Assembly: GCF_004346865.1 (NCBI RefSeq)
Contig: NZ_SMGR01000001.1
Coordinates: 992,001-1,056,000, forward strand
Source of the DNA: Shimia isoporae
GTDB taxonomy: Bacteria; Pseudomonadota; Alphaproteobacteria; Rhodobacterales; Rhodobacteraceae
Direction of reading: 5' to 3'
Length of the DNA stretch: 64,000 nt
The translations under genes were made by a program, and so were the position numbers. The first letter of the stretch is position 1. Each line of letters opens with the position of its first letter. Positions 41,897 to 50,638 of this stretch are shown piece after piece. The notes beneath the pieces were generated by a model. That model had not been told where the DNA came from and searched no databases. It saw only the letters and a program-made list of their open reading frames with translations.

Positions 41897-42322
41897 TTAT
41901 TCGTCCGCGGGGCTGTCTTCCGGCTTGATGCCAAGCATCCCTTCGATTTCGTGCAAACTGGCAATTTCGGCGGTCACGCGGGTGCCGTCCGCGATGATGA
42001 CCTGCCAAAGTTGCTGCGCAACTTCGAGACGGTGCGGATAGTCGATATGCTCGCGTATCATCAGGGCAAAATCGGGCGTGCCGGGAGCGGCGGCTTCCAG
42101 TTTTTCACAGGTGGCGCGCATCTTTGCGGCCTCAACCGCGTTCAGACCGAATGTTGCACCCAGAATGCGGTCGATTTCGCCAATCTCCATGACGTGGTAA
42201 TTGTTGTCGGATTTGGCCACTCGCACCATGAGCGCGCCTAGGGCGAGTTTTTCGTCCAGCTCCGGCAGTTCCTGTTCGGCGGGTTTGTTGCGGAGACGGT
42301 CAAGTAGGCTGTCCCAGATCAT
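41897..42322 (-). CDS. TerB-family protein, copy 2
   Basis: The 141-residue product has the TerB domain (ALGALMVRVAKSDNNYHVMEIGEIDRI, then YPHRLEVAQQLWQVIIADGTR), aligning along its length with the copy at 40105-40545, including DEKLALGALMVRVAKSD versus DARLALTALLVRIARAD. It overlaps DUF1330 by four bases and is convergent with the SRPBCC gene. Role unknown. Confidence 0.8.
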   Translation of the reverse strand: MIWDSLLDRLRNKPAEQELPELDEKLALGALMVRVAKSDNNYHVMEIGEIDRILGATFGLNAVEAAKMRATCEKLEAAAPGTPDFALMIREHIDYPHRLEVAQQLWQVIIADGTRVTAEIASLHEIEGMLGIKPEDSPADE

Positions 42323-42612
42323 GGATCATATCCTTCGATGATGATCAGGTCGGAGGTCGCAACGTCGGCGCGGAGCTTGAAGGCAGCCTGATAGTCTTCG
42401 CTTTTGTAGCAGTCGAGTGCCGCCTGATAGGACGGAAATTCGATCAGCACATTGCGTGATCTCGAAGTGCCCTCGGGATTTTCGAACTGGCCTGCGCGCA
42501 CCAGAAAACGGGCACCGAAATCGGCAAAGGGTTTGGCGTTGGCGGCAATGTAATTTTTGTATTGTTCAAAGTCGTCGATATCGACGCGTGCAATCCAATA
42601 GCCCTTGGGCAT
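42319..42612 (-). CDS. DUF1330 domain protein
   Basis: The 97-residue dimeric alpha/beta-barrel-type protein fits the DUF1330 pattern: GYWIARVDI, KNYIAANAKPFADFGARFLVRAGQ, and RNVLIEFPSYQAALDCYKSEDYQAA. The family function is unknown. Its stop overlaps the start of the TerB gene, suggesting one transcript. Confidence 0.87.
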   Translation of the reverse strand: MPKGYWIARVDIDDFEQYKNYIAANAKPFADFGARFLVRAGQFENPEGTSRSRNVLIEFPSYQAALDCYKSEDYQAAFKLRADVATSDLIIIEGYDP

Positions 42613-42660
42613 GTGGTGTATTCCTTCCTGAAGGTCTTTTTTCTTTCAAGGTGCCGAAGC

Positions 42661-42927
42661 TTAGCCGCCTTGGCAACCTTTCTCCGACAGTTTGATCCCT
42701 GCGAAATCGTTCATTTCGATCAATCCGTCCTGCGCCCAGGCCCGAACGATGTCGCGGGTTTCATCCATCGTGAAATCGTGTTTGGGCAGAATGTCGTCAG
42801 CTTCAGCGGTGGTCATCTGACAGCCGTTGTCACGGATCAGCTTCAAAAGCGTATCAGCTCGGTCTGACTCCGTCGCCAATGCCGGAGTTGCGATGAGTGT
42901 TGTCGTGGCGAGAATTCGGAGAAGCAT
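42661..42927 (-). CDS. Small secreted hypothetical protein
   Basis: The 88-residue product starts at ATG 42927 (AGGGAT upstream) with a signal peptide (MLLRILATTTLIATPALATE). The mature chain is helical and acidic with two cysteines (NGCQMT, KGCQGG) that could form a disulfide. The family is not recognised. It lies 48 bases upstream of DUF1330 on the same strand and 172 bases from pyrG. Confidence 0.65.
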   Translation of the reverse strand: MLLRILATTTLIATPALATESDRADTLLKLIRDNGCQMTTAEADDILPKHDFTMDETRDIVRAWAQDGLIEMNDFAGIKLSEKGCQGG

Positions 42928-43051
42928 AAATAAATCCCTGATTTTGACCAATTGGTCGCAGAGTTGGCGACAAGGTGATTCTAGTCAATCGGGGATTGCG
43001 GGGAAGAAAATCGAAAACGCGTCAAAGTTGGGTCGAAGGACCAACAACACG

Positions 43052-43077
43052 AAAACGCCCGACCAAAGGGCCGGGCG
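43052..43077 (-). terminator. Terminator after pyrG
   Basis: CGCCCGACC (43056-43064) and GGCCGGGCG (43069-43077) form a nine-pair stem (one G-T) with TTTT after it on the minus strand. Confidence 0.8.
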
Positions 43078-43099
43078 CGGGTTGTCTTGTCGCTGCAGA

Positions 43100-44743
43100 T
43101 CAAACCAAACGGCTGTTGTCCTTGGCGGCGCGGACGAAGTCGCGGAACAGTGGATGCGGGTCAAAAGGCTTGGATTTCAGTTCCGGGTGGAATTGAACAC
43201 CGATGAACCACGGGTGGTCTTCCCATTCCACGATTTCGGGCAAGCGGCCGTCCGGGCTCATTCCGGTGAACTTCAGGCCGCAGGCTTCGAGTTTCTCGCG
43301 GTACTTGATGTCTACCTCATAGCGGTGACGGTGGCGTTCCTCGATCGCGGTGGAGCCGTAAACCTCAGCAACTTTGGAACCTTCGTTGAGCGCCGCGTCG
43401 TAAGCGCCAAGGCGCATCGTGCCACCTTTGTCGTCAGTGGTCTTGCGCTGAACCTTTGCGTTGCCCTGCACCCACTCTTTGAGGTGATAGACCACAGGTT
43501 CAAAACGGGTTTTGCCGGCTTCGTGGTCGAATTCCTCGGAGCCTGCATCGGTGATGCCAGCCTTGTTGCGTGCCGCTTCGATGACAGCCATTTGCATGCC
43601 AAGGCAAATGCCGAGATAGGGGATTTTGTGCTCACGGGCATATTGCGCGGCTTTGATCTTGCCTTCGGTGCCGCGTTCGCCAAAACCGCCCGGAACCAGG
43701 ATTGCATCATAGCCTTCCAGATGCGGTGCAGCGTCGCCTTTGTCAAAGACTTCGGCGTCTACCCAGCTGACGTTGACTTTCACCCGGTTTGCCATGCCGC
43801 CATGGGTCAGGGCTTCCTTGATGGATTTGTAGGCGTCTTCGAGCTGGGTGTATTTGCCCACAATGGCCACGTTGACGTTGCCATCAGTGTTGTGGATGCG
43901 GTCGTTGACGTCTTCCCAAACGGTCAGATCGGGGCGCGGGGCAGGCGCGATACCAAAGGCATCCAGCACCGCCTGATCCAGACCTTCCCGGTGATAGGCG
44001 AGCGGTGCTTCGTAGATCGACTTGAGATCATAGGCAGCCACGACGGCCTCTTTGCGCACGTTGCAGAACAGCGCGATCTTGTTGCGCTCTTTTTCCGGAA
44101 TCGGTTGTTCAGAACGACAGACCAGCACATCGGGCGCGATACCGATGGATTGCAATTCCTTCACGGAGTGCTGGGTTGGTTTGGTTTTCAGTTCGCCGGA
44201 GGCTGCAAGATAGGGCAACAGCGTCAGGTGCATGAAAATGCACTGGCCGCGCGGCTTGTCGTGGGAGAACTGGCGGATCGCTTCGAAGAAGGGGAGGCCT
44301 TCGATGTCTCCGACGGTGCCGCCGATTTCGCAAAGCATGAAATCGACTTCGTCATCACCGATGTTGATAAAATCTTTGATCTCGTTGGTGACGTGCGGAA
44401 CCACTTGAATGGTCTTGCCCAAATAGTCGCCACGCCGTTCGCGCTCCAGAACGTTGGAATAGATTCGGCCGGAGGATACAGAATCGGTCATTCGCGCAGG
44501 CACGCCCGTGAACCGTTCGTAATGCCCGAGGTCGAGGTCTGTTTCCGCACCATCGTCCGTTACGAAGACCTCACCGTGTTCAAACGGGCTCATCGTGCCC
44601 GGGTCGACGTTGAGGTACGGGTCGAGCTTGCGCAGACGCACGGTGTAGCCCCGTGCTTGAAGCAATGCGCCCAAAGCTGCCGACGCCAGACCTTTGCCTA
44701 ACGATGAAACAACCCCACCAGTAATGAAAATATAGCGTGCCAT
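43100..44743 (-). CDS. pyrG: CTP synthase
   Basis: The 547-residue enzyme aminates UTP to CTP with glutamine. ATG 44743 ([18 protein letters not shown]) is the standard start; the in-frame upstream codons to 44818 are not family-like. It has an N-terminal synthetase domain with [17 protein letters not shown], and a C-terminal glutamine amidotransferase domain with the nucleophile Cys in [12 protein letters not shown] and the HPE in [10 protein letters not shown]. Complete length. It lies upstream of the terminator and divergent to none; secG is 241 bases upstream on the same strand. Confidence 0.97.
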   Translation of the reverse strand: MARYIFITGGVVSSLGKGLASAALGALLQARGYTVRLRKLDPYLNVDPGTMSPFEHGEVFVTDDGAETDLDLGHYERFTGVPARMTDSVSSGRIYSNVLERERRGDYLGKTIQVVPHVTNEIKDFINIGDDEVDFMLCEIGGTVGDIEGLPFFEAIRQFSHDKPRGQCIFMHLTLLPYLAASGELKTKPTQHSVKELQSIGIAPDVLVCRSEQPIPEKERNKIALFCNVRKEAVVAAYDLKSIYEAPLAYHREGLDQAVLDAFGIAPAPRPDLTVWEDVNDRIHNTDGNVNVAIVGKYTQLEDAYKSIKEALTHGGMANRVKVNVSWVDAEVFDKGDAAPHLEGYDAILVPGGFGERGTEGKIKAAQYAREHKIPYLGICLGMQMAVIEAARNKAGITDAGSEEFDHEAGKTRFEPVVYHLKEWVQGNAKVQRKTTDDKGGTMRLGAYDAALNEGSKVAEVYGSTAIEERHRHRYEVDIKYREKLEACGLKFTGMSPDGRLPEIVEWEDHPWFIGVQFHPELKSKPFDPHPLFRDFVRAAKDNSRLV

Positions 44744-44930
44744 GCCTGTGGCATCCCCCGTGATTTCTTGACGTGCCTGTCGATTTTTGTAGCGCCCGGA
44801 ACAGCAGAATCTGTCCATGCATCACGGGACTTAAGTCATAAAGGATTCGCAGCAATTTGGCAACCGGACCGCAAGATGCTGTTGCGGACGGTTCTTATGC
44901 CTCAAGCTGTTGTGGATGCCCTCAGGGGGC

Positions 44931-44959
44931 AAAAAATCAAGCGCTCCAGAGGGAGCGCT
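44931..44959 (-). terminator. Terminator after secG
   Basis: AGCGCTCC (44940-44947) and GGAGCGCT (44952-44959) form an eight-pair stem. A tract of six T (44931-44936 as A on the plus strand) follows it on the minus strand. Confidence 0.83.
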
Positions 44960-44984
44960 GATTGTTTGTCAGATTCGCGCGACC

Positions 44985-45347
44985 TTAGTCGGCGCGGGGC
45001 ACCAGCGGTGCGTCGCCTTCCGCCGGCGGCAGAAGCGAGTCGCCGCCTGGCAGAGCCGGCGTGCTGTCTTCAGCCGCAGGAGCTTGGGTGCCGAGGCGAT
45101 CAAATACCGAGCTCGAAGAGCTGTTTTGCGCTGCAATCACCGTCAACGCAATCGAGGTGCAAATAAACGCACCAGCAAGCCACCAAGTGACTTTGCCAAG
45201 CGCCGTTGCAGCAGCGCGACCGGTCATGGCACCGCCACCACCGCCGCTGCCCATGCCAAGGCCACCGCCTTCGGAACGTTGCATCAGCACGACCCCGATC
45301 AGGGCCAAAGCAAGAAGAAGGTGGATGATGAGGACAACGTTTTCCAT
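44985..45347 (-). CDS. secG: Preprotein translocase subunit SecG
   Basis: The 120-residue product has two membrane helices (VVLIIHLLLALALIGVVLM and ALGKVTWWLAGAFICTSIALTVIAA) flanking the glycine-rich cytoplasmic loop EGGGLGMGSGGGGGAMTGRAAAT. SecG joins SecYE and assists protein export. The Pro/Ala-rich C-terminal tail of about 35 residues is typical of alphaproteobacteria. It is single, with its own terminator, and is divergent from the nitrile hydratase operon. Confidence 0.93.
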   Translation of the reverse strand: MENVVLIIHLLLALALIGVVLMQRSEGGGLGMGSGGGGGAMTGRAAATALGKVTWWLAGAFICTSIALTVIAAQNSSSSSVFDRLGTQAPAAEDSTPALPGGDSLLPPAEGDAPLVPRAD

Positions 45348-45496
45348 TGGGACCTGTTAGCGAGCATTCGGTTTGATAGCGGGCTATGTAGGCAAGTTTT
45401 GCGCGGGGGGCAAGGATGTTTCGCCGCACATCTTGGCGAACACAGGTGCGACGATCATGGCTGGACGGGCGTGAAGTGCTCTGGCAGGGTCGCGCC

Positions 45497-46111
45497 ATGC
45501 CACATGATCATGACCACCCGCATTCGCATCTGCCGTCCGAACCTGCCCTTCGGGTCAAAGCGCTGGAGACAATTTTGACCGACAAGGGGCTGGTTGACCC
45601 AGCTGCCCTGGACGAGATCATCGACACCTATCAGAACAAGATCGGGCCGAAGAATGGTGCTGCCGTGGTGGCGAAGATGTGGACGGACCCGGCGTTTCGC
45701 GAAGAGATGTTGAATGATCCGATGCCGCGGCTCAAGGATATGGGGCTTTATGGGCGGCAGGGCGAGCACATGGTGTTTGTCGAGAACACGCCGGAGGTGC
45801 ACAACCTCGTCGTTTGCACATTGTGCAGCTGTTATCCTTGGCCTTTGCTGGGAATCCCGCCGGGCTGGTACAAGTCCGACGCATATCGGGCACGGTCCGT
45901 GAGGGAGCCGCGCAAGGTCTTGGCGGAGTTTGGTGTGTCGCTGGTCGAAGGGCAGAAAGTGCGCGTATGGGACTCCACTGCGGAGGTGCGGTATCTGGTC
46001 GTACCGATGCGACCCACTGGCACTGAGGGGCTGTCCGAGGAGGAACTGGCCGCATTGGTGACGCGTGACAGCATGATCGGCGCAGGATTGGCGGAAGGTC
46101 TGAAAGCATGA
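45497..46111 (+). CDS. nthA: Nitrile hydratase alpha subunit, cobalt-type
   Basis: The 204-residue subunit starts at ATG 45497 ([11 protein letters not shown], His-rich) and has the metal site [11 protein letters not shown] with Cys107, Cys110 and Cys112. The Thr after the first Cys marks the cobalt type; the iron type has Ser. It converts nitriles to amides with the beta subunit, in the cytoplasm. Two of the cysteines are oxidised in active enzymes. nthB overlaps it by four bases. An in-frame start at 45416 adds unconvincing residues. Confidence 0.93.
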   Translation: MPHDHDHPHSHLPSEPALRVKALETILTDKGLVDPAALDEIIDTYQNKIGPKNGAAVVAKMWTDPAFREEMLNDPMPRLKDMGLYGRQGEHMVFVENTPEVHNLVVCTLCSCYPWPLLGIPPGWYKSDAYRARSVREPRKVLAEFGVSLVEGQKVRVWDSTAEVRYLVVPMRPTGTEGLSEEELAALVTRDSMIGAGLAEGLKA

Positions 46112-46776
46112 GCCGGATACATGACATGGGTGGTCGATTTGGCACGGGCGCGATCGACCCGGAAGACAATGCGACATTTGCCAAAGAGTGGCATGAACGT
46201 GCGCTGGCATTAAACCTTGCCTGCGGGGCTTTGGGTCAGTGGAACATCGACGCATCGCGCCACGCGCGCGAGTGCTTGTCGTCTGCGGATTATGCAGGGT
46301 TTTCCTACTACGAAAAGTGGTTGGGTGGATTGACGGACAGTTTGGTTGCAAAAGGTGTTGTGACGATTGCAGAGCTGGATGCGGGTCGCGGAAACGGCAC
46401 TTCTCCTTTGTCCGAGAAGGCTTTGCGGGCCGACAAGGTTGCCGCAACACTGGCTGCGGGGAGTCCCTACACGCGAGAAGCCGCCGCGCCGCGGTTTGCC
46501 GTAGGAGACAAGGTGCGCGCCCGACGCCCCGCCCGAAATGCGACGGTCGTGGGTGGTCACACGCGTTTGCCGGCCTATGCCGCCGGTGCGGTAGGAGAAG
46601 TGGTTCTTTCGCACGGAGCGCATGTCTTTCCAGACAGTAATGCACATGGGTTGGGCGAAGCGCCGGAGCCGCTCTATGCAGTGCGCTTTGAAGCTCGGGA
46701 GCTTTGGGGATCGGAAGCTGAAGCCGGTGACGAAATGGTTCTTGATATGTGGCAGAGCTATTTGGAGCCGGCATGA
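46108..46776 (+). CDS. nthB: Nitrile hydratase beta subunit
   Basis: The 222-residue beta subunit starts [14 protein letters not shown], has the family's Arg-bearing [24 protein letters not shown] (beta-barrel) and ends in the [18 protein letters not shown] segment. It forms the alpha-beta dimer around the cobalt centre. It overlaps nthA by four bases and the accessory gene by four bases, showing tight translational coupling. Confidence 0.92.
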   Translation: MSRIHDMGGRFGTGAIDPEDNATFAKEWHERALALNLACGALGQWNIDASRHARECLSSADYAGFSYYEKWLGGLTDSLVAKGVVTIAELDAGRGNGTSPLSEKALRADKVAATLAAGSPYTREAAAPRFAVGDKVRARRPARNATVVGGHTRLPAYAAGAVGEVVLSHGAHVFPDSNAHGLGEAPEPLYAVRFEARELWGSEAEAGDEMVLDMWQSYLEPA

Positions 46777-47093
46777 GTGTGCGGCCTGAACCAGCGTTTG
46801 AAGCGCCATGGCATGCACAGGTCTTTGCGTTGACGGTCGCCATGAATGAGGCAGGACAGTTTGCCTGGACAGAATGGGCGGAGACTTTTGGCGCGACGCT
46901 GAAAACGCGCGGACTTGCGAAGGAACTGGATGGCGGTGATGACTATTTCAACGCCTGGCTTGAGGCGTTGGAAACGATTTTGCGCGACAAGGGACTAGCT
47001 GCGGCTGCTGACATCGAGCAGATGCGTGCGGAATGGGAGGGGGCCTATTTGTCCACACCCCACGGGCAGCCTGTGCGTTTGCCACGAGGGTAA
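46773..47093 (+). CDS. Nitrile hydratase accessory protein (activator-like)
   Basis: The 106-residue product starts at ATG 46773 ([13 protein letters not shown]), overlapping nthB. It resembles the N-terminal part of the beta subunit (FEAPWHAQVFALTVAMNEAGQFAWTEWAETF), as do P14K/NhlE-type activators, which help insert cobalt into the alpha subunit by subunit swapping. It completes a three-gene operon. No cobalt importer follows. Confidence 0.88.
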   Translation: MSVRPEPAFEAPWHAQVFALTVAMNEAGQFAWTEWAETFGATLKTRGLAKELDGGDDYFNAWLEALETILRDKGLAAAADIEQMRAEWEGAYLSTPHGQPVRLPRG

Positions 47094-47257
47094 GCCGAGC
47101 TTTTTGGGACGGATCGCTCTGCACGATTGGCTGGCTGTGACGATTTGGTGGGGCAGATTTCAACGTTCTTGTTCTGAAAAGCCCAACTTTGCGGTTTTCC
47201 ATGCCGTACAAGGTGGCTAAAAGGGCGCGGGTTTGAACTCTATTCAAAGGACCGGAT

Positions 47258-48571
47258 ATGGCCAATGTTGTCGTCGTAGGCGCCCAGTGGGGCGACGAGG
47301 GAAAAGGCAAAATCGTGGACTGGTTGAGCGAGCGCGCGGATGTGATTGCGCGCTTTCAGGGCGGTCACAACGCGGGCCACACGCTCGTCATCGACGGTAA
47401 GGTCTACAAGCTTCACGCGCTGCCCTCTGGCGTTGTGCGCGGCGGTAAGCTTTCGGTAATCGGCAACGGCGTCGTTCTGGACCCTTGGCACCTGATGAAT
47501 GAAATCGCGACGGTGCGCGGGCAAGGTGTGGAAATCACTCCGGACACGCTGATGATCGCGGAAAACACCCCGCTGATTATGCCGTTCCACGGTGAATTGG
47601 ACCGTGCACGCGAAGAAGCGGCCTCCAAGGGTACCAAGATTGGGACAACCGGTCGGGGCATTGGACCGGCATATGAGGACAAGGTGGGGCGCCGGGCGAT
47701 CCGCGTCGCGGACCTTGCTGACGAAGCCACTCTGGAAGCGCGCGTCGACCGTGCCTTGCAGCATCACGACCCGCTTCGCAAAGGTCTGGGTGTGGAGCCG
47801 ATTGACCGTGATGCACTGATCGCGCTTCTGAAAGAAATTGCCAAGGACATCCTGCCGTTCGCGGCACCGGTCTGGAAGGTGCTCAATGAAAAGCGCAAGG
47901 CAGGCAAGCGGATCCTGTTCGAAGGCGCACAGGGCGCGCTTCTGGATATCGACTTCGGCACCTATCCTTATGTGACCTCCTCGAACGTGATTGCAGGACA
48001 GGCTGCGACGGGCGTCGGCATCGGACCAGGTTCGATCGACTATGTTCTCGGGATCGTGAAGGCCTATACCACCCGTGTGGGCGAGGGACCGTTCCCGACC
48101 GAGCTGCTGGATGCCGATGGCAATCCGGATGCGGATGGGGCGCGGCTTGGTGAGCGTGGACACGAGTTCGGCACGACCACTGGCCGTCAGCGCCGTTGTG
48201 GCTGGTTTGATGCGGCGTTGGTGCGCCAGACTTGCGCGACTTCGGGCATCAAAGGCATTTGCCTGACCAAGCTGGACGTGCTGGACGGGTTTGACACTCT
48301 AAAGATTTGTGTGGGCTATGATCTGGACGGAGAGCGCCTTGACTACCTTCCGACAGCGGCTGATCAGCAGGCGCGCTGTAAGCCGATCTATGAAGAGATC
48401 GATGGTTGGTCCGAGACTACTGAAGGCGCGCGCAGCTGGAATGACCTTCCGGCCAATGCCGTAAAGTACGTGCGCCGCGTCGAAGAGTTGATCGAGTGCC
48501 CAGTTGCCCTGCTGTCCACCAGCCCAGAGCGGGAAGACACGATTCTTGTGACCGATCCGTTCGCGGACTGA
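47258..48571 (+). CDS. purA: Adenylosuccinate synthetase
   Basis: The 437-residue enzyme joins IMP and aspartate with GTP in AMP biosynthesis. P-loop-like [11 protein letters not shown] (near residues 8-18) and the substrate-binding [10 protein letters not shown] (35-44), then [14 protein letters not shown], and a C-terminal [21 protein letters not shown] precedes the ATG. It lies 165 bases after the nitrile hydratase operon and is followed by DUF2842. Confidence 0.97.
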   Translation: MANVVVVGAQWGDEGKGKIVDWLSERADVIARFQGGHNAGHTLVIDGKVYKLHALPSGVVRGGKLSVIGNGVVLDPWHLMNEIATVRGQGVEITPDTLMIAENTPLIMPFHGELDRAREEAASKGTKIGTTGRGIGPAYEDKVGRRAIRVADLADEATLEARVDRALQHHDPLRKGLGVEPIDRDALIALLKEIAKDILPFAAPVWKVLNEKRKAGKRILFEGAQGALLDIDFGTYPYVTSSNVIAGQAATGVGIGPGSIDYVLGIVKAYTTRVGEGPFPTELLDADGNPDADGARLGERGHEFGTTTGRQRRCGWFDAALVRQTCATSGIKGICLTKLDVLDGFDTLKICVGYDLDGERLDYLPTAADQQARCKPIYEEIDGWSETTEGARSWNDLPANAVKYVRRVEELIECPVALLSTSPEREDTILVTDPFAD

Positions 48572-48608
48572 TCGCGTAGTCGTCTGAGCAGGAAAAGGAG
48601 ACCGGATC

Positions 48609-48845
48609 ATGGCCATGAGTTACAAAGCACGCAAGCGCTGGGCGCTGGTGATCCTTGTGGTTGGTTTGCCGGTCTACATCATTCTGGCAAGCGTTCTGGC
48701 GACCTGGCTGAACACGGAAAACTTCCTTGTGACGCTCGCTTTGTACGTCGGTTTGGGGATTGTCTGGATTTTGCCATTCAAGTCGGTTTTCCTCGGGATC
48801 GGACAAGCCGATCCGGATGCTCCACCTGAAGACGACCAGTATTGA
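48609..48845 (+). CDS. DUF2842 small membrane protein
   Basis: The 78-residue product has two membrane helices (ALVILVVGLPVYIILASVLATWL; LYVGLGIVWILPFKSVFLG) and an acidic Pro/Asp tail (PDAPPEDDQY). The family is restricted to alphaproteobacteria and has unknown function. Start at ATG 48609 or 48615 after AAGGAGA. It lies 37 bases after purA and may be co-transcribed. Confidence 0.86.
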   Translation: MAMSYKARKRWALVILVVGLPVYIILASVLATWLNTENFLVTLALYVGLGIVWILPFKSVFLGIGQADPDAPPEDDQY

Positions 48846-48877
48846 GCTTGCGTTCTTTGGGCGCGAAGACCCAATGA

Positions 48878-48902
48878 AAAAGGGCCCTCAAGGGGCCCTT
48901 TT
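48878..48902. terminator. Bidirectional terminator between convergent genes
   Basis: AAAAGGGCCC (48878-48887) and GGGCCCTTTT (48893-48902) form a ten-pair stem with A and T tracts at its base, serving both DUF2842 on the plus strand and DUF1254 on the minus strand. Confidence 0.88.
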
Positions 48903-48903
48903 G

Positions 48904-50430
48904 TTATTTCTGGGAGATGTTCACTACGTCGTTGAGCATCCAGTCTTTGAACCAATCTTTGGTTTCGGGACGATAGAGGCGGAACAGGAAGAACCATTCA
49001 TTTGCGTCGGTTGCGCTTTCGGTGGTGACCCAGTTGGCTTCAAATCCCTCTGGAACTTCGTCCAGATTGGGAGCGTAATACAAGTCCACAGACCCGTCCG
49101 AGTTTTTCACCATATTGTCCAGGTCTTTGGTAGACGCTCCGACCCGATCAACGCCTCGGTTGAAGTTTTTGGTTTCCATATTGTAGACGATGGCGGACCA
49201 AAAATCTTTGGCAGGAACGTCCGCGGGAACATTCAGCTTGTAGGTGTCCTGTCCATTGAGAAGGTTTCCGTCTGAATCGCGAAGACCGGTCAGGTAGAAG
49301 GTGGCTCCCCCCAGCTTGTTTGGCAAGAAAGTCACGTAGAAGTATGTGGCTGCGCGCTTGTCGATCAGGATCTCTTCGCCATCCTCAAAAGGAAAGCCCA
49401 TTTGAGCCTGAGGGCCGAAGTTCCAGAAGGACCATTCGGACAGTTTTTCACCGTCTTTGACCCAAAGTGGTGCGACAGTTTCACCTTCGGTTATGAACTT
49501 CTGCTGCATGTAGGCGTAGGCCAGTTCCAGGCCTTCGAGCGCCGCTTTCTTCTGCATTGGCGTGGGATCGAACGCTTCGTCTTTCTGGATGCCAATGCTT
49601 TGCAACATTGAATAGACCCCACGATCCTTTTCGCGGATGGGGTTGTTCTGAACCACATCGTTGATGTCTTCGATGAAGGTCATGTTGTAGTAGGGCAAGC
49701 AATCATATGGCTGGTCGGTCATATCAAGGTGCACAGTTGGTTCGATTTCTGCGTTTACGGCTTCTTCGAGCGAGAAAACTTTGATGCCCTTGGCGTGTTC
49801 TCCGGCATCGGCATGCGTTGCACCATTCAGGAGTGTCGGACGGAAAGAATAGGAAACATCATGCGTATCCAGGTTGGGAACGATGATGTAGCCCTGTGCT
49901 TCCAGCTCATTGGCTGTACCGAATTCGTCTTCGTAATCTTGTGGCAGAAACAGGTATTTCCCGCCTTTGCCTTCGTCAGCGCCCTTGGAACCGACGTCAA
50001 TCAATGGAACGTGCCACGCGGAAATAAAGGAGCCGAAGTAGTCGACCTTGTCTGTCATTGGCGGGACTTCGACAACCATTGGGCCATCGGCCATCGAGAT
50101 CGACCCCCAGGCATAGGCGGTGGTGTCATTCGCAGTCAGGAAGCCTTTGTCCGATCCAAAAGGTTCTGTGACATAGTTGACCGTGTCGTAATCGCCTCCG
50201 GCGCGGCGTGTTGCCTTGATGAAGTCGACCTGAGCGACTGCGGGCATGTAGTAAATCGCAGCTTGAGTGGCCCGCTGAACCATAATGTCATACTCGATAT
50301 CGCTGTGCTTTTTTGAGCGTTCCAGGATGTCTCCTGTGTCGTCAAAATCGGATGCGGTGGGCGACACGGCTGTGGCTGTGCTGACCATTAGGGAAAAGGC
50401 GAGGGTGGATAGGCAAAGTAGTCGACTCAT
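48904..50430 (-). CDS. DUF1254/DUF1214 secreted protein
   Basis: The 508-residue product starts at ATG 50430 after AAAGGAAG with a signal peptide (MSRLLCLSTLAFSLMVSTATA). It carries a DUF1254 domain (from about residue 60: YMPAVAQVDFIKATRRAGGDYDTVNYVTEP) and a C-terminal DUF1214 domain (DFWSAIVYNMETKNFNRGVDRVGASTKD; GSVDLYYAP). Many such proteins are exported and uncharacterised. No partner gene is adjacent. It is bounded by terminators on both sides. Confidence 0.88.
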   Translation of the reverse strand: MSRLLCLSTLAFSLMVSTATAVSPTASDFDDTGDILERSKKHSDIEYDIMVQRATQAAIYYMPAVAQVDFIKATRRAGGDYDTVNYVTEPFGSDKGFLTANDTTAYAWGSISMADGPMVVEVPPMTDKVDYFGSFISAWHVPLIDVGSKGADEGKGGKYLFLPQDYEDEFGTANELEAQGYIIVPNLDTHDVSYSFRPTLLNGATHADAGEHAKGIKVFSLEEAVNAEIEPTVHLDMTDQPYDCLPYYNMTFIEDINDVVQNNPIREKDRGVYSMLQSIGIQKDEAFDPTPMQKKAALEGLELAYAYMQQKFITEGETVAPLWVKDGEKLSEWSFWNFGPQAQMGFPFEDGEEILIDKRAATYFYVTFLPNKLGGATFYLTGLRDSDGNLLNGQDTYKLNVPADVPAKDFWSAIVYNMETKNFNRGVDRVGASTKDLDNMVKNSDGSVDLYYAPNLDEVPEGFEANWVTTESATDANEWFFLFRLYRPETKDWFKDWMLNDVVNISQK

Positions 50431-50587
50431 GCTTCTTCCTTTTGAATTGCTTAAAAATCGCGGTTTCGGATCGTCGGGACAGAGAACTGAAGACGTTGTA
50501 CCGGCGACATGCCAAGACGCGGCAGAAGCCCCACCGCGGACATTGCTGATACGACAAGCATGCGACTTTGGGATAGTTCTGTAAAAC

Positions 50588-50619
50588 AAAAAAAGCCCGG
50601 CGCGATCGCCGGGCTTTTT
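50588..50619. terminator. Bidirectional terminator downstream of the acidic protein gene
   Basis: GCCCGGCG (50595-50602) and CGCCGGGC (50607-50614) form a perfect eight-pair stem with a CGAT loop, A-tract before it and T-tract after it. Placed 20 bases past the stop of the 825-residue gene on the minus strand. Confidence 0.88.
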
Positions 50620-50638
50620 GCGAGTGGTTTTGGGCGGT

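Noticed and set aside
40105-42322. A tellurite-resistance operon
   Set aside because: Only TerB domains are present; TerC, TerD and TerZ-type genes are absent.
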